Source of the DNA: JACTMZ01 sp044359955
Lineage (GTDB): Bacteria; Verrucomicrobiota; Verrucomicrobiia; Chthoniobacterales; JACTMZ01
DNA: 50,379 bases
Direction of reading: 5' to 3'
NCBI GenBank assembly: GCA_044359955.1
Contig: JBIKLF010000018.1
Location: 1 to 50,379, forward strand
The first letter of the stretch is position 1. Each line of letters begins with the position of its first letter. The notes below the pieces were generated by a model. That model was not told the origin of the DNA and made no database searches. It saw only the letters and a program-made list of their open reading frames with translations. The position numbers were made by a program, and so were the translations under genes. Below are positions 22,025 to 29,373 of this stretch, piece after piece.

Positions 22025-23134
22025 TCACACCACCTTGTATCTGGTGGCGCGGCCTTCGCCGATCCTTTCGATCTTTTTCAGCTCGAGGAGCTTTTTGATG
22101 ATGGACTCGATCGTTCTGGCGGGGAAGTCCAGGGCGGCCATTGCCGTCTTGCGGCTGAATTCGCGCCCCGGCAACGCGGAGACCCACCGCCATAGGGCGA
22201 GCTGCTTTTCCGAAAGCAAATACTCGAAGTGGTCCTCCTCCAAAATCTGCGCCGCCTGCCGGGCCTGCCCCTGCACGATGCGAAGAAAAAACAGGAGCCA
22301 TGGGGAAATGTCCTCCTGGCGGGTCTTCCACCTCTTCTGTGTTTTATTCAACGCGAGATAGTAGTCGGCTTTGTTCGACTCGATCAGCTTTTCGTGGGAG
22401 GCCACCGAGGTGAATTCGTAGCCCTGCTGCAGGAGCATGAGGTTGGTCAGCAACCGGCTGGTGCGACCATTGCCGTCTTGGAAAGGATGGATGGCCAGAT
22501 ATTCGAACAAGAAATTGGCGATGAGGATGAGCGGGTGTTTGAGGGGCCCGGCGGTGGCCCAGGCATACCATTCGACCAGTTCCTGCATTTCCTTCTGCAC
22601 CAAATGCGGTGGCGCCGGGTCGAAAATGATGCCGATCACCTTTCCGCGGCGATCCTTGGCCTCCACCCGGTTCGGACCGAATTTGTAACTCCCTTGGTGC
22701 CGAGCGTCCTTCGCGCTGTATTTGAGCATGTCGCGGTGCAGTTGGAGGACGGTGGATTCCTTGAGCGGAATATCCCGATATTTGCTGAAGACCAGCTCCA
22801 GCATTTCCAGATAACCCGCGACCTCCTGTTCGTCGCGCGTTTTGAGCTTCCGGATGCGAAGGTTCCGGTAGAGCGCCTCGACCTCGGCATCATTGAGCCG
22901 GTTGCCTTCGATGCGGTTGGAGGATCCCGTCGAGGTGACGAGGACCGATTGCGTCAGCCGCTCGAGGGTTTGCGGGAGCAATTTGCCGGACAGCCTCCAT
23001 CCGGTTTTGACCGCGTCGATTTCCGCAATCATGCTGTAAACCGGCTCGACAACATCGGGCGGCAAAGCCAGCCGGCGAGTCAGCCAGAAGTCTCCCCAAT
23101 CTCTCGAAGCTCGCTTTTTCATTAGTGAGATCAT
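22025..23134 (-). CDS. Fic-family AMPylase-type protein with N-terminal inhibitory motif
   Basis: Fic proteins transfer AMP (or related groups) to target proteins. The 369-residue protein has the catalytic loop HPFQDGNGRTSRL (around residue 215) with all key residues (His, Asp/Gly-Asn-Gly-Arg). It also has the autoinhibitory pattern S-x-x-x-E-G in SNRIEGNR near residue 75, as in class II Fic proteins. The N-terminus WGDFWLTRRLALPPDVVE and a C-terminal winged-HTH-like region (AMAALDFPARTIESIIKKLLELKKIERIG) match the common long Fic form. A start at 23122 (MKKRASRDW) is also possible. The leader contains a tandem TGAGATCATG repeat. Accessory gene with unknown targets. Confidence 0.92.
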   Translation of the reverse strand: MISLMKKRASRDWGDFWLTRRLALPPDVVEPVYSMIAEIDAVKTGWRLSGKLLPQTLERLTQSVLVTSTGSSNRIEGNRLNDAEVEALYRNLRIRKLKTRDEQEVAGYLEMLELVFSKYRDIPLKESTVLQLHRDMLKYSAKDARHQGSYKFGPNRVEAKDRRGKVIGIIFDPAPPHLVQKEMQELVEWYAWATAGPLKHPLILIANFLFEYLAIHPFQDGNGRTSRLLTNLMLLQQGYEFTSVASHEKLIESNKADYYLALNKTQKRWKTRQEDISPWLLFFLRIVQGQARQAAQILEEDHFEYLLSEKQLALWRWVSALPGREFSRKTAMAALDFPARTIESIIKKLLELKKIERIGEGRATRYKVV

Positions 23135-23298
23135 GTGAGATCATGTGAGAAAAAGCAACTTCTGCGTAGGGCGCGACGTCGCCGGCTTCAACCCACGCCA
23201 GCTGCCCCGCGCCCGGTCCGCAGGATGAGCCGGCTGGCTACTGCGGGCGGTAAGGGAACGAGCTGGTTGACTTAGTCCGGTGAGTTAGTCATATTGAC

Positions 23299-23541
23299 AT
23301 GGTGAGTACCACCACAGTCAATATCCACGAGGCAAAAACCCACCTTTCCAGGCTGATCGAGCGGACCGGGGAAGGGGAAACGATCATCATTGCCAAGGCA
23401 GGAAAGCCGAAAGTCATGCTGACCCCGGTTCCGTCGCCCGCGCCGCGCCGCCCGGGCAGGTTTTCCGGAAAAATTGTCATGGCGGACGATTTTGACGAGC
23501 CGCTGCCCGGGGAAGTGCTCAAAGCGTGGGAAGGACAGTGA
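23299..23541 (+). CDS. Antitoxin, Phd/YefM family
   Basis: An 80-residue partner of the downstream PIN toxin. The N-terminal DNA-binding fold is typical (TTVNIHEAKTHLSRLIERTGEGETIIIAKAGKPKVMLTPV). The C-terminal part (GRFSGKIVMADDFDEPLPGEVLKAWEG) would wrap around and neutralise the toxin. Its TGA overlaps a GTG start of the toxin gene (GTGA). Such antitoxins usually repress their own promoter, which would lie in the ~160 bp upstream between this gene and the divergent fic gene. Confidence 0.93.
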   Translation: MVSTTTVNIHEAKTHLSRLIERTGEGETIIIAKAGKPKVMLTPVPSPAPRRPGRFSGKIVMADDFDEPLPGEVLKAWEGQ

Positions 23542-23924
23542 AGTTGCTGCTCGACACGCACGCCGCCCTTTGGTGGTGGGAGGATTCGCCTTCGCTTGGC
23601 GGGACGGTGCGGAAGGCGATGGCTGATCCCGAGAACGAAATTTTCTTCAGTGCGGCCTCCGCCTACGAAATTTTGCAAAAAGTTCGTTTGGGTCGTCTGA
23701 TCGTTCCCGCGCAGCTTGCGGGCCAACTGTCCTCCGTGGTGCGGGACGAGGGTTGGGTGCCCTTGCCGCTCACACCGGCCGAGGCGGCCTTGGCCGCCTC
23801 GATCAAGCATGACCACCGTGACCCCTTTGACCGCATGCTGGCCGCCCAATGCCAGATCGGTCATCTTCTCCTCGCCTCCGTGGACGGGGTCTTTGACGAG
23901 TTGTCGGTCAAACGGATTTGGTGA
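23538..23924 (+). CDS. PIN-domain toxin (VapC-like)
   Basis: A predicted Mg-dependent ribonuclease of about 128 residues. It begins VKLLLDTHAALWWWED with the first catalytic Asp; later acidic positions appear in SAASAYEILQKVRLGRL, and DHRDPFDRMLAAQC contains the conserved DPFDR motif. The ending is LLLASVDGVFDEL. The start is a GTG overlapping the antitoxin stop by four bases; a GTG four codons upstream is the alternative. Together with the Phd-type antitoxin it forms a complete type II toxin-antitoxin module between the fucose genes and rhaM. Confidence 0.92.
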   Translation: MKLLLDTHAALWWWEDSPSLGGTVRKAMADPENEIFFSAASAYEILQKVRLGRLIVPAQLAGQLSSVVRDEGWVPLPLTPAEAALAASIKHDHRDPFDRMLAAQCQIGHLLLASVDGVFDELSVKRIW

Positions 23925-24060
23925 GCAGTCGCCGGATGTCGACCAGGATCCCGGACATCGGCACCCGAGCCGTGGCGATGATACGCATCACGTGGAGCGA
24001 AGAGAGCCAGCGTCCCCTGCCATCGGCTGCGCCATGCCGCAAACGGCATCGCCAAACGCT

Positions 24061-24378
24061 ATGAAAATCCGCCAAGCCTTCGTCATGTCGGTCCACCCCG
24101 GCGCCGAGGAAGAATACGAAAAGCGCCACAATCCGATCTGGCCTGAGCTGGAGAAAGTGCTCAAGGACCACGGAGTCTCGAACTACTCGATCTTCCTGCA
24201 CCCCGAAACGCGCCAGCTCTTCGGCTACACCGAAGTCGAAAGCGAGGAACAATGGGCGTCCATCGCCTCGACCGAGGCTTGCCAGAAGTGGTGGCAGCAC
24301 ATGGGCGATATTATGCCGTCGAATCCCGAACACAGTCCGGTCAGCGCTCCGCTGCGCGAGGTTTTTCATTTGGCCTGA
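24061..24378 (+). CDS. rhaM: L-rhamnose mutarotase
   Basis: Interconverts rhamnose anomers, speeding supply to RhaA. The 105-residue protein matches the RhaM/DUF718 family: MKIRQAFVMSVHPGAEEEYEKRHNPIWPEL at the start, HGVSNYSIFLHPETRQLFGYTEVESEEQW in the middle and KWWQHMGDIM near the end. His in KRHNPIW and the Trp pair are family features. The frame is open upstream, but family similarity starts at this ATG. It lies alone, 137 bp after the toxin gene and far from rhaA/rhaB. The gene seems to have been separated from its pathway partners by accessory insertions. Confidence 0.94.
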   Translation: MKIRQAFVMSVHPGAEEEYEKRHNPIWPELEKVLKDHGVSNYSIFLHPETRQLFGYTEVESEEQWASIASTEACQKWWQHMGDIMPSNPEHSPVSAPLREVFHLA

Positions 24379-24505
24379 CCGCCCCCGCATTGCGCCGCAA
24401 TGGCTGGATGTCTAATGCCCTCAGTTCACACATGCCTTAACCTAAAAAAGGCGTTGAGAGCCGCAGTCACCTTAAGCGTGAGTCAGGCCGATGATGTCAT
24501 ACTAA
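24379..24505. other. Intergenic gap after rhaM
   Basis: No gene. It contains short stretches such as AACCTAAAAAAGGCGTTGAG and leads into a family C repeat. I see no clear terminator stem with a T-run. Confidence 0.4.
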
Positions 24506-24684
24506 GGGCCCATCGCATTTTGACTTTGTCCTTCGGCCCCGGGGTAGGGTCGGACCTCCGGGCCGACCGCGAACCTTCTCTGGGATTCGACCCGGCCGGT
24601 CCAACCGGAACGCCGTGAAGATGGCCCCTAGGCAAAGGCCCAGCCCTACCACTCGATCAATAGTCGAAAAGGAAAAGGACGTTG
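24506..24684 (+). repeat. Dispersed structured repeat, family C copy 3
   Basis: Runs from AGGGCCCATCGCATTTTGAC to AAAAGGACGTTG. It shares with copy 1 the blocks CGGGGTAGGGTCGGACCTCC, GGGCCGACCG, TCTCTGGGAT, CCCCTAGGCAAAGGCCCAGC and ACCACTCGATC. Like copy 1 it lacks the inverted insert seen in copy 2. It is followed directly by a perfect palindrome. Confidence 0.75.
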
Positions 24685-24685
24685 A

Positions 24686-24716
24686 CCAACGGACACGCGG
24701 GCCGCGTGTCCGTTGG
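24686..24716. repeat. Perfect 31-bp palindrome
   Basis: Arms CCAACGGACACGCGG and CCGCGTGTCCGTTGG around a single central G. The ACACGCGG/CCGCGTGT core resembles half of the family B elements at 15039 and 26189. It has no T-run, so an intrinsic terminator is unlikely; it could be a cruciform or REP-type element. Confidence 0.75.
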
Positions 24717-24757
24717 CCTTGCTTTCTGAGTCGCGATGGGGAGGCTTCTTGAATGCT

Positions 24758-25057
24758 TCAAGCCGGAAAGCGGCTCAGGAAATCGACAGGGGTGATGGCT
24801 GGCACTGGTGACCGGAGGAAATCGTCCACGTTGCCGATTTTGCTCCCGGCTTCGCGTTGCCGGCGGATGTGCTGTGTCATAGCCGGCGTGAGTTTGGCAC
24901 GCAGGCCGGCGGCCGCCGCTTTCGATGCATTTGGGGGGCTGGTGTTTTGTGAATGGCGAGGTCTTGGCGGTGCGGGTTTCCGGGCGGTTGGGTGTGGAAT
25001 CGGAGAGGGGGCCAATGTCGGTGGGCGGGGCACGACGCGAGAAATGTCAAAAATCAA
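24758..25057 (-). CDS. Doubtful small hypothetical ORF
   Basis: A 99-residue frame with no recognised family. The C-terminal half (KLTPAMTQHIRRQREAGSK, then IGNVDDFLRSPV) has a protein-like composition, but the N-terminal half is Pro/Arg-rich and resembles a translated GC-rich spacer. It may be a real short gene starting later or the tail of a decayed one. No operon context or ribosome-binding site supports it. Confidence 0.2.
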   Translation of the reverse strand: MIFDISRVVPRPPTLAPSPIPHPTARKPAPPRPRHSQNTSPPNASKAAAAGLRAKLTPAMTQHIRRQREAGSKIGNVDDFLRSPVPAITPVDFLSRFPA

Positions 25058-25163
25058 GTTCTGACCCCAAACACGCGGTGTCTCCGTGGGTTGCCTTTGC
25101 GATCACTCGGAGCCGGGAGGTTGTCACTGCCGGGACCGCACGACAAAAACAGCTCGCTTGCCG

Positions 25164-25373
25164 ATGTTCGTCTCTGACGGTTCTTTCCACTCAAAGGTGG
25201 GCGGGGTGGAGGATGCCTTTCTGCGGCAGGGCGCGCAGATGTTCGAGCAACGGGCGGCCAAGGAGGTGGAGGCCGGCCGTGCGGTCAAGGACGGGGAGCG
25301 GGCCCGGCAGGCGCACGCCGAGCAGAGTCGGCGGGCTCTGGCGGCGGTGACGGGGGGGTGCGGAAGGGGTTGA
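25164..25373 (+). CDS. Doubtful small hypothetical ORF
   Basis: About 69 residues opening MFVSDGSFHSKVGGVEDAFL, then a helical, charged stretch (QMFEQRAAKEVEAGRAVKDG). No known family and no Shine-Dalgarno sequence. It ends just before a family A repeat. The rest of 24717-25531 shows no other gene; it includes a segment ATCAAGTTCTGACCCC of the kind often next to transposase leaders. Confidence 0.25.
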   Translation: MFVSDGSFHSKVGGVEDAFLRQGAQMFEQRAAKEVEAGRAVKDGERARQAHAEQSRRALAAVTGGCGRG

Positions 25374-25374
25374 G

Positions 25375-25432
25375 GTGGCATCGGCATCTTGCCGATGATT
25401 CGGGTGGTTCATCGGCAGGATGCCGATGCCAC
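25375..25432. repeat. REP-like double hairpin, family A copy 4
   Basis: Stem-loops CATCGGC-ATCTT-GCCGATG and CATCGGC-AGGAT-GCCGATG within GTGGCATCGG/CCGATGCCAC outer arms. It lies between the gene-poor region and the end of nth. Confidence 0.85.
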
Positions 25433-25531
25433 GTTGTGCGGCGGCTTGACGCCGCTTTTGTGGATGCCGGCGTGGTCGAACGGACGTCGCCGGGGATCCG
25501 CACCCGGCGGACAGGCTGGCGACGCTACAGT

Positions 25532-26272
25532 TCAGAACTTTCCGGCGCTGGGGCAGAGGCTTTGGAGTTCGCAGTTGGGACAATCGGGGTTGCGGGCCAT
25601 GCAGCGGCGGCGGCCGTGCCAGATGAGGAGATGGCTCCAGAGGGTCCAGGTGTCTTGGGGGATTTGTTTGATGAGGTCTTTTTCGATTTTGACCGGGTCT
25701 TTTTGTTTGGTCAGGCCGAGGCGTTGGCTCAGGCGGGCGACGTGGGTGTCGACGACGACGCCGGACTCGATGCCGTAAGCGTTGCCGAGGACGACGTTGG
25801 CTGTTTTGCGTCCGACCCCGGGGAGATGGGTTAGCGGTTCGAGTTCGCGGGGGACTTCGCCGTGATGGTGCTCAACCAAGGCTTGGGCGGCGGCGCGGAT
25901 GTTTTTCGCTTTGTTGCGGAAGAAGCCGGTGGAGCGGATGAGTTCTTCGAGGTCTTCCTGGCGCGCGGCGGCCATGCTTTTGGGGTCAGGGTATTTTTGG
26001 AAGAGGGCGGGGGTCACCATGTTGACGCGCACGTCGGTGCATTGCGCGGAGAGGATGGTGGCGATGAGGAGTTGGAAGGGGCCGTCGTGGTTGAGTTCGC
26101 AATGGGCGTCGGGGTAGGTGGTGCGGAGGATGCGAAGAAGCTCGCTGGCGCGAGCGTGGCGCGTTTTTTTGGTGGCGCGGGTGTGGGAGGTAGGGGCACG
26201 CGGCTCGCGTGCCCGTTTTGAAGGGAGCGGACGAGCGGGCCGCTCGTCCCTACCTGGGCGGGCTTTGCTCAC
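25532..26272 (-). CDS. nth: Endonuclease III
   Basis: DNA glycosylase/AP lyase that removes oxidised pyrimidines. The core is unmistakable: ELNHDGPFQLLIATILSAQCTDVRVN, the helix-hairpin-helix LPGVGRKTANVVLG with its catalytic Lys, VDTHVARLSQRLGL with the catalytic Asp, and the 4Fe-4S ligands C-x6-C-x2-C-x5-C in CMARNPDCPNCELQSLC. The only in-frame start upstream is a GTG at 26272 overlapping the stop of the TPR gene (GTGA), giving 246 residues. Residues about 7-30 (GRDERPARPLPSKRAREPR) are then encoded by a family B palindrome, a basic extension absent from normal Nth proteins (~211 residues). Confidence 0.92.
   Translation of the reverse strand: MSKARPGRDERPARPLPSKRAREPRAPTSHTRATKKTRHARASELLRILRTTYPDAHCELNHDGPFQLLIATILSAQCTDVRVNMVTPALFQKYPDPKSMAAARQEDLEELIRSTGFFRNKAKNIRAAAQALVEHHHGEVPRELEPLTHLPGVGRKTANVVLGNAYGIESGVVVDTHVARLSQRLGLTKQKDPVKIEKDLIKQIPQDTWTLWSHLLIWHGRRRCMARNPDCPNCELQSLCPSAGKF
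26189..26254. repeat. Family B palindromic repeat copy 2, inside nth
   Basis: GGTAGGGGCACGCGG-CT-CGCGTGCCCGTT followed by CGGACGAGCGG-GCCGCTCGTCC-CTACC. It consists of two hairpins enclosed by GGTAGGG/CCCTACC arms, as at 15039-15103. It overlaps the predicted start region of nth. Confidence 0.8.
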
Positions 26273-29200
26273 GGGGAGCCGAGGGCGTTGAGGCGCTCTT
26301 GGGCTTTGGGGGCGAATTCGGACTCGGGGAATTTTTGGGTCAGTTCTTTGTAGGCGCGGACGACTTGGGCTTTTTGTTTGGTCGCTTTTTCGGGATCGCT
26401 CGCCTGCAATTCGGTGACTTGCAGCTCGAGGAGTTGTCCGCCTTCCCACAAGCCGGCGGCGGCGGCCGTGGGAACGCCTTCGTAGAAGGCGGAAATTTTG
26501 ATGAAGTAGTCGATGGCGGCGTCGCGTTCGCCTTTGTCTTTTTGGATGAAGCCGCCGAGGAGCATGGCGTTGGCGCGGAGGTCGGTGGGGGCGGTGGGGG
26601 CCCGGATGATCTGCGTAAGCAGGGCGATGGCTTCGTCGCCTTTGCCTTGTTCCTTCAGGGAAGCGGCGATGCCGTAGTTGGCTTCGAGGACTTTGGGGGA
26701 CCACGGGTAGAGGGTCTTCAATTTTTCGAAGAGGGCGCCGGCCCCGGTGACGTCTTTCTGCTCCTGCGCAACGCGGCCGAGGCCGAAGAGGGAAATGGCC
26801 TGGGCTTCCTGGATGGCGGGCGGCGCGGCGGCGGGTTCCTGTCCGGCGGGGTTCGGATAATCGGCGGCGATTTTTTCGAAGACGGCCTTGGCTTGGTCCG
26901 CTTGGCCGCTTCCGAGGAGGGCGAGGCCGTAGAGGTCGAGGTCGGAAGGCGCGTAGACGAGCGAGGCGTCGTAGGCTTGGTTCATTTCCTCGAGGGCGCG
27001 GGCGGGGTCTTTCTCGCTGATGAAGGCGGCGCGGGCGAAGAGGATTTTGCTCTTGGCGCCGGCGGGGGCGGAGGCGGCGAGGTCGGCGAAATATTTTTCG
27101 AGGGCGGCGGCATCGATGAGTTCGGCGGCGAGTTCGAGTTTTTTGGCGGTGAGGAGGGAACGGAGTCCGAGACCGAGCTGGGCGCTGTCCGGGTAAGTCG
27201 CCGTCATTTTCTCGCCGGCGGCGATGGAGGCGGCCAGGGCAACTCTCCATTTCTCCTGCTCCTCGGGGGTGAGCGCGCCATAGCGTCCGAATTTTTCCGC
27301 GGCGGCGCGGTGGAGGTCGGCAATTTTGAGGAGGGCTTCGGGGGCTTTCGGGTCGGCGGAATATTTTTCGACGAAGCCTTGGTAAGCGGCGATGGCGGCC
27401 GCGATGTTGCCGCGGTTGGTTTCGGTCTGGCCGATGCTGTCGAAGGCGAAGAAGACTTTGTCGTCGGCCGGATATTTTTCGGCGAACTCCGTCATCAGAC
27501 GCACGACTTCGTCGGAGTTCTGCGCGGCGCCGGCGAGCTGGGCGCGCTGGAAGTAGGTGAAGGGGGCGGGCTGGCTTTGGGGGAATTTTTCGGCGAGGGA
27601 CGTCATGCTGGCGACGGCTTCGTCGTTGCGGCCGAGGGCGAGGAGGGCGGCGGCGGACGAATACATGGCGCTGGGGGTGAGTGAGGTGTCCGGGTATTTC
27701 GTGACGAAGGATTCGATGAGGGGGAGAGATCCTGCGTTGTCGCCTTTTTGCTGCGTGCCGACGGCAACCCAGAATTCGGCTTCCTCGACTTGGGCGGCTT
27801 GCGGGAATTTGGCGACGAGTTCTTTATAGGCGGCAATGGCTTCGTCCCATTTGCCTTGTTCCTTGAAGACATTGCCGATGCCGAGTTGGGCCACGGCACC
27901 GACTTCGGCGGGCGGGTTGGTGGCGAGGAAGTCGCGGTAGGTTTTGAGCGCGCCGTCGAAATCGCCCTGCTGGGCGCGGGCGGTGGCTTCGTTGACGATG
28001 GACAACCCGAGTAGTGGGCTCTTCGGGTAGATCTCGGCGGCTTCTTTGAAATATTGCGCGGCTTTCTCCGGGTTGCGGACGCTGGGGTCGGGGTGGGTGA
28101 GGAAGAGGTTGCCGACGGCCACGGGGAGGTTGGCGGCGATCGGATCACCTTTGTGCGCGCGCTGGAAAGCGTCGTAACGGGTCACGGCGGGATCGGCGGC
28201 ATTCTGCACCGCGTAGGTCATGGCGAGGAAGTAGAGGTTGCGCTTTTTGTCCTCGTCGTCGGTCAGGAGCGGTTCGATGTGGGCGAGGACGACGCGCGAT
28301 TCGTCGTATTGTCCGGCCTGGAAGTAGCTCTCGCCGATTTTTTGCAAGGCGGTGACGGTTTGGTCCGGGCGGGACTGCAATTCGGCGAGTTTGCGGCGGT
28401 CGCGCTCGGCCTGGCGGTCGATGCGTTTGAGTTCCGCCGTGTTGCGCGCGGCGAGGGCGGCGCGGCGCAGGGCGGGGATGCCGTCGATTTTTTTCTGCTG
28501 GAGGGCGACGATGGTTTCCTTGGGCAAGACGCCGCGGAAGGCGTTGCGGGCCTGCTCGAGGAGGGCGGGCTTGCGATCGTCGGGGGCGAAGGCCGCTTCG
28601 CTGAGGAGGATTTCGCCGAGTTGGAATTGCGCGGTGTTGACCAGGGCGAGGTCGGTTTTTTTCTCGATGATGGCGCGGAGGAGTCCGGCCGACTTGGTGT
28701 AAAGGGCGAAAGCGGCCTGTGGGTCGGCGCCTTCCGCCCCGAGCATTTTGCTGCCCTCGGTGGCGAAGATGAGGGCGAGGAGGTTCTGGCTGTCGAGGAT
28801 CCCCGGGCTGTTGGGGAAGCGTTGGAGGTTGGTCTCGAGTGCGGTCTGGGCCGCGGGGTAGTCGCCGACTTGAAACGAGGCGATGGCGCTGCCGTAGAAG
28901 GCGGATTCCACCTCGGAGGATTGCGGGTATTTTTCGATGAAGGCGGCGAATTTTTTGATCGCTTCCTCATAGTTGGTTTTGCGCGCCGGGTCGTCCGTTT
29001 TGAGCGAGGCGGCCAATCCGGAAAGCGCCTGCGGTTCGAGAAAGGCGGCAAGTTCACTCAATTCCGCTCCGGCCGGCGGACCGGTGAGAAACTTTCCGAG
29101 GATATCGAGGCTCTTTTGGTTTTCCCCGGTGAGATAATAGGAAAAGGCGAGTTGAACTTGGGCGTTGGGGACAATGGTCGAGGTGGGGTAGTCGCGGAGG

Positions 29201-29355
29201 AGGGCCTCGTAAGCTTGGGCGGCGGCGGGGTAGTCGCCGTTGGTGTAGACGGCGTTGGCTGCTTCGAGGGCCTGCTGCGGGGCGTCCTGCGCTAAGGCCG
29301 GGGCAACAACGGCGAGAAGGAGGGCCGGGATCAGGACGCGGGAGGGAAGTTTCAT
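26269..29355 (-). CDS. Large exported tetratricopeptide-repeat protein
   Basis: A 1028-residue protein with a signal peptide (MKLPSRVLIPALLLAVVAPALA, cleaved near AQDAP), so periplasmic or outer-membrane associated. The whole mature part is a chain of TPR-like helical pairs: NAVYTNGDYPAAAQAYEALL, PNAQVQLAFSYYLTGENQKSLDIL, AVAQLGIGNVFKEQGKWDEAIAAYKELVAKFP and many others, ending TQKFPESEFAPKAQERLNALG. Such proteins usually scaffold envelope assemblies, in the manner of BamD/YbgF. It lies 18 bp after an RND transporter gene on the same strand and overlaps nth by GTGA. The specific partner is unknown. Confidence 0.9.
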   Translation of the reverse strand: MKLPSRVLIPALLLAVVAPALAQDAPQQALEAANAVYTNGDYPAAAQAYEALLRDYPTSTIVPNAQVQLAFSYYLTGENQKSLDILGKFLTGPPAGAELSELAAFLEPQALSGLAASLKTDDPARKTNYEEAIKKFAAFIEKYPQSSEVESAFYGSAIASFQVGDYPAAQTALETNLQRFPNSPGILDSQNLLALIFATEGSKMLGAEGADPQAAFALYTKSAGLLRAIIEKKTDLALVNTAQFQLGEILLSEAAFAPDDRKPALLEQARNAFRGVLPKETIVALQQKKIDGIPALRRAALAARNTAELKRIDRQAERDRRKLAELQSRPDQTVTALQKIGESYFQAGQYDESRVVLAHIEPLLTDDEDKKRNLYFLAMTYAVQNAADPAVTRYDAFQRAHKGDPIAANLPVAVGNLFLTHPDPSVRNPEKAAQYFKEAAEIYPKSPLLGLSIVNEATARAQQGDFDGALKTYRDFLATNPPAEVGAVAQLGIGNVFKEQGKWDEAIAAYKELVAKFPQAAQVEEAEFWVAVGTQQKGDNAGSLPLIESFVTKYPDTSLTPSAMYSSAAALLALGRNDEAVASMTSLAEKFPQSQPAPFTYFQRAQLAGAAQNSDEVVRLMTEFAEKYPADDKVFFAFDSIGQTETNRGNIAAAIAAYQGFVEKYSADPKAPEALLKIADLHRAAAEKFGRYGALTPEEQEKWRVALAASIAAGEKMTATYPDSAQLGLGLRSLLTAKKLELAAELIDAAALEKYFADLAASAPAGAKSKILFARAAFISEKDPARALEEMNQAYDASLVYAPSDLDLYGLALLGSGQADQAKAVFEKIAADYPNPAGQEPAAAPPAIQEAQAISLFGLGRVAQEQKDVTGAGALFEKLKTLYPWSPKVLEANYGIAASLKEQGKGDEAIALLTQIIRAPTAPTDLRANAMLLGGFIQKDKGERDAAIDYFIKISAFYEGVPTAAAAGLWEGGQLLELQVTELQASDPEKATKQKAQVVRAYKELTQKFPESEFAPKAQERLNALGSP

Positions 29356-29373
29356 CCCTGCAATCCTAGATGA

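Noticed and set aside
23716..24060. Long N-terminal extension of the rhamnose mutarotase
   Set aside because: The upstream part is an off-frame reading of the PIN toxin gene; RhaM similarity starts exactly at the ATG at 24061.
24686..24716. Intrinsic terminator at the 31-bp palindrome
   Set aside because: No U-run follows and no gene ends close by; the family B resemblance fits a REP-type element better.
25532..27250. 572-codon frame apparently fusing an Arg/Pro-rich domain to endonuclease III
   Set aside because: The Arg/Pro-rich part is an out-of-frame reading of the TPR gene. The GTG at 26272, coupled to the TPR stop, gives a normal-sized Nth.
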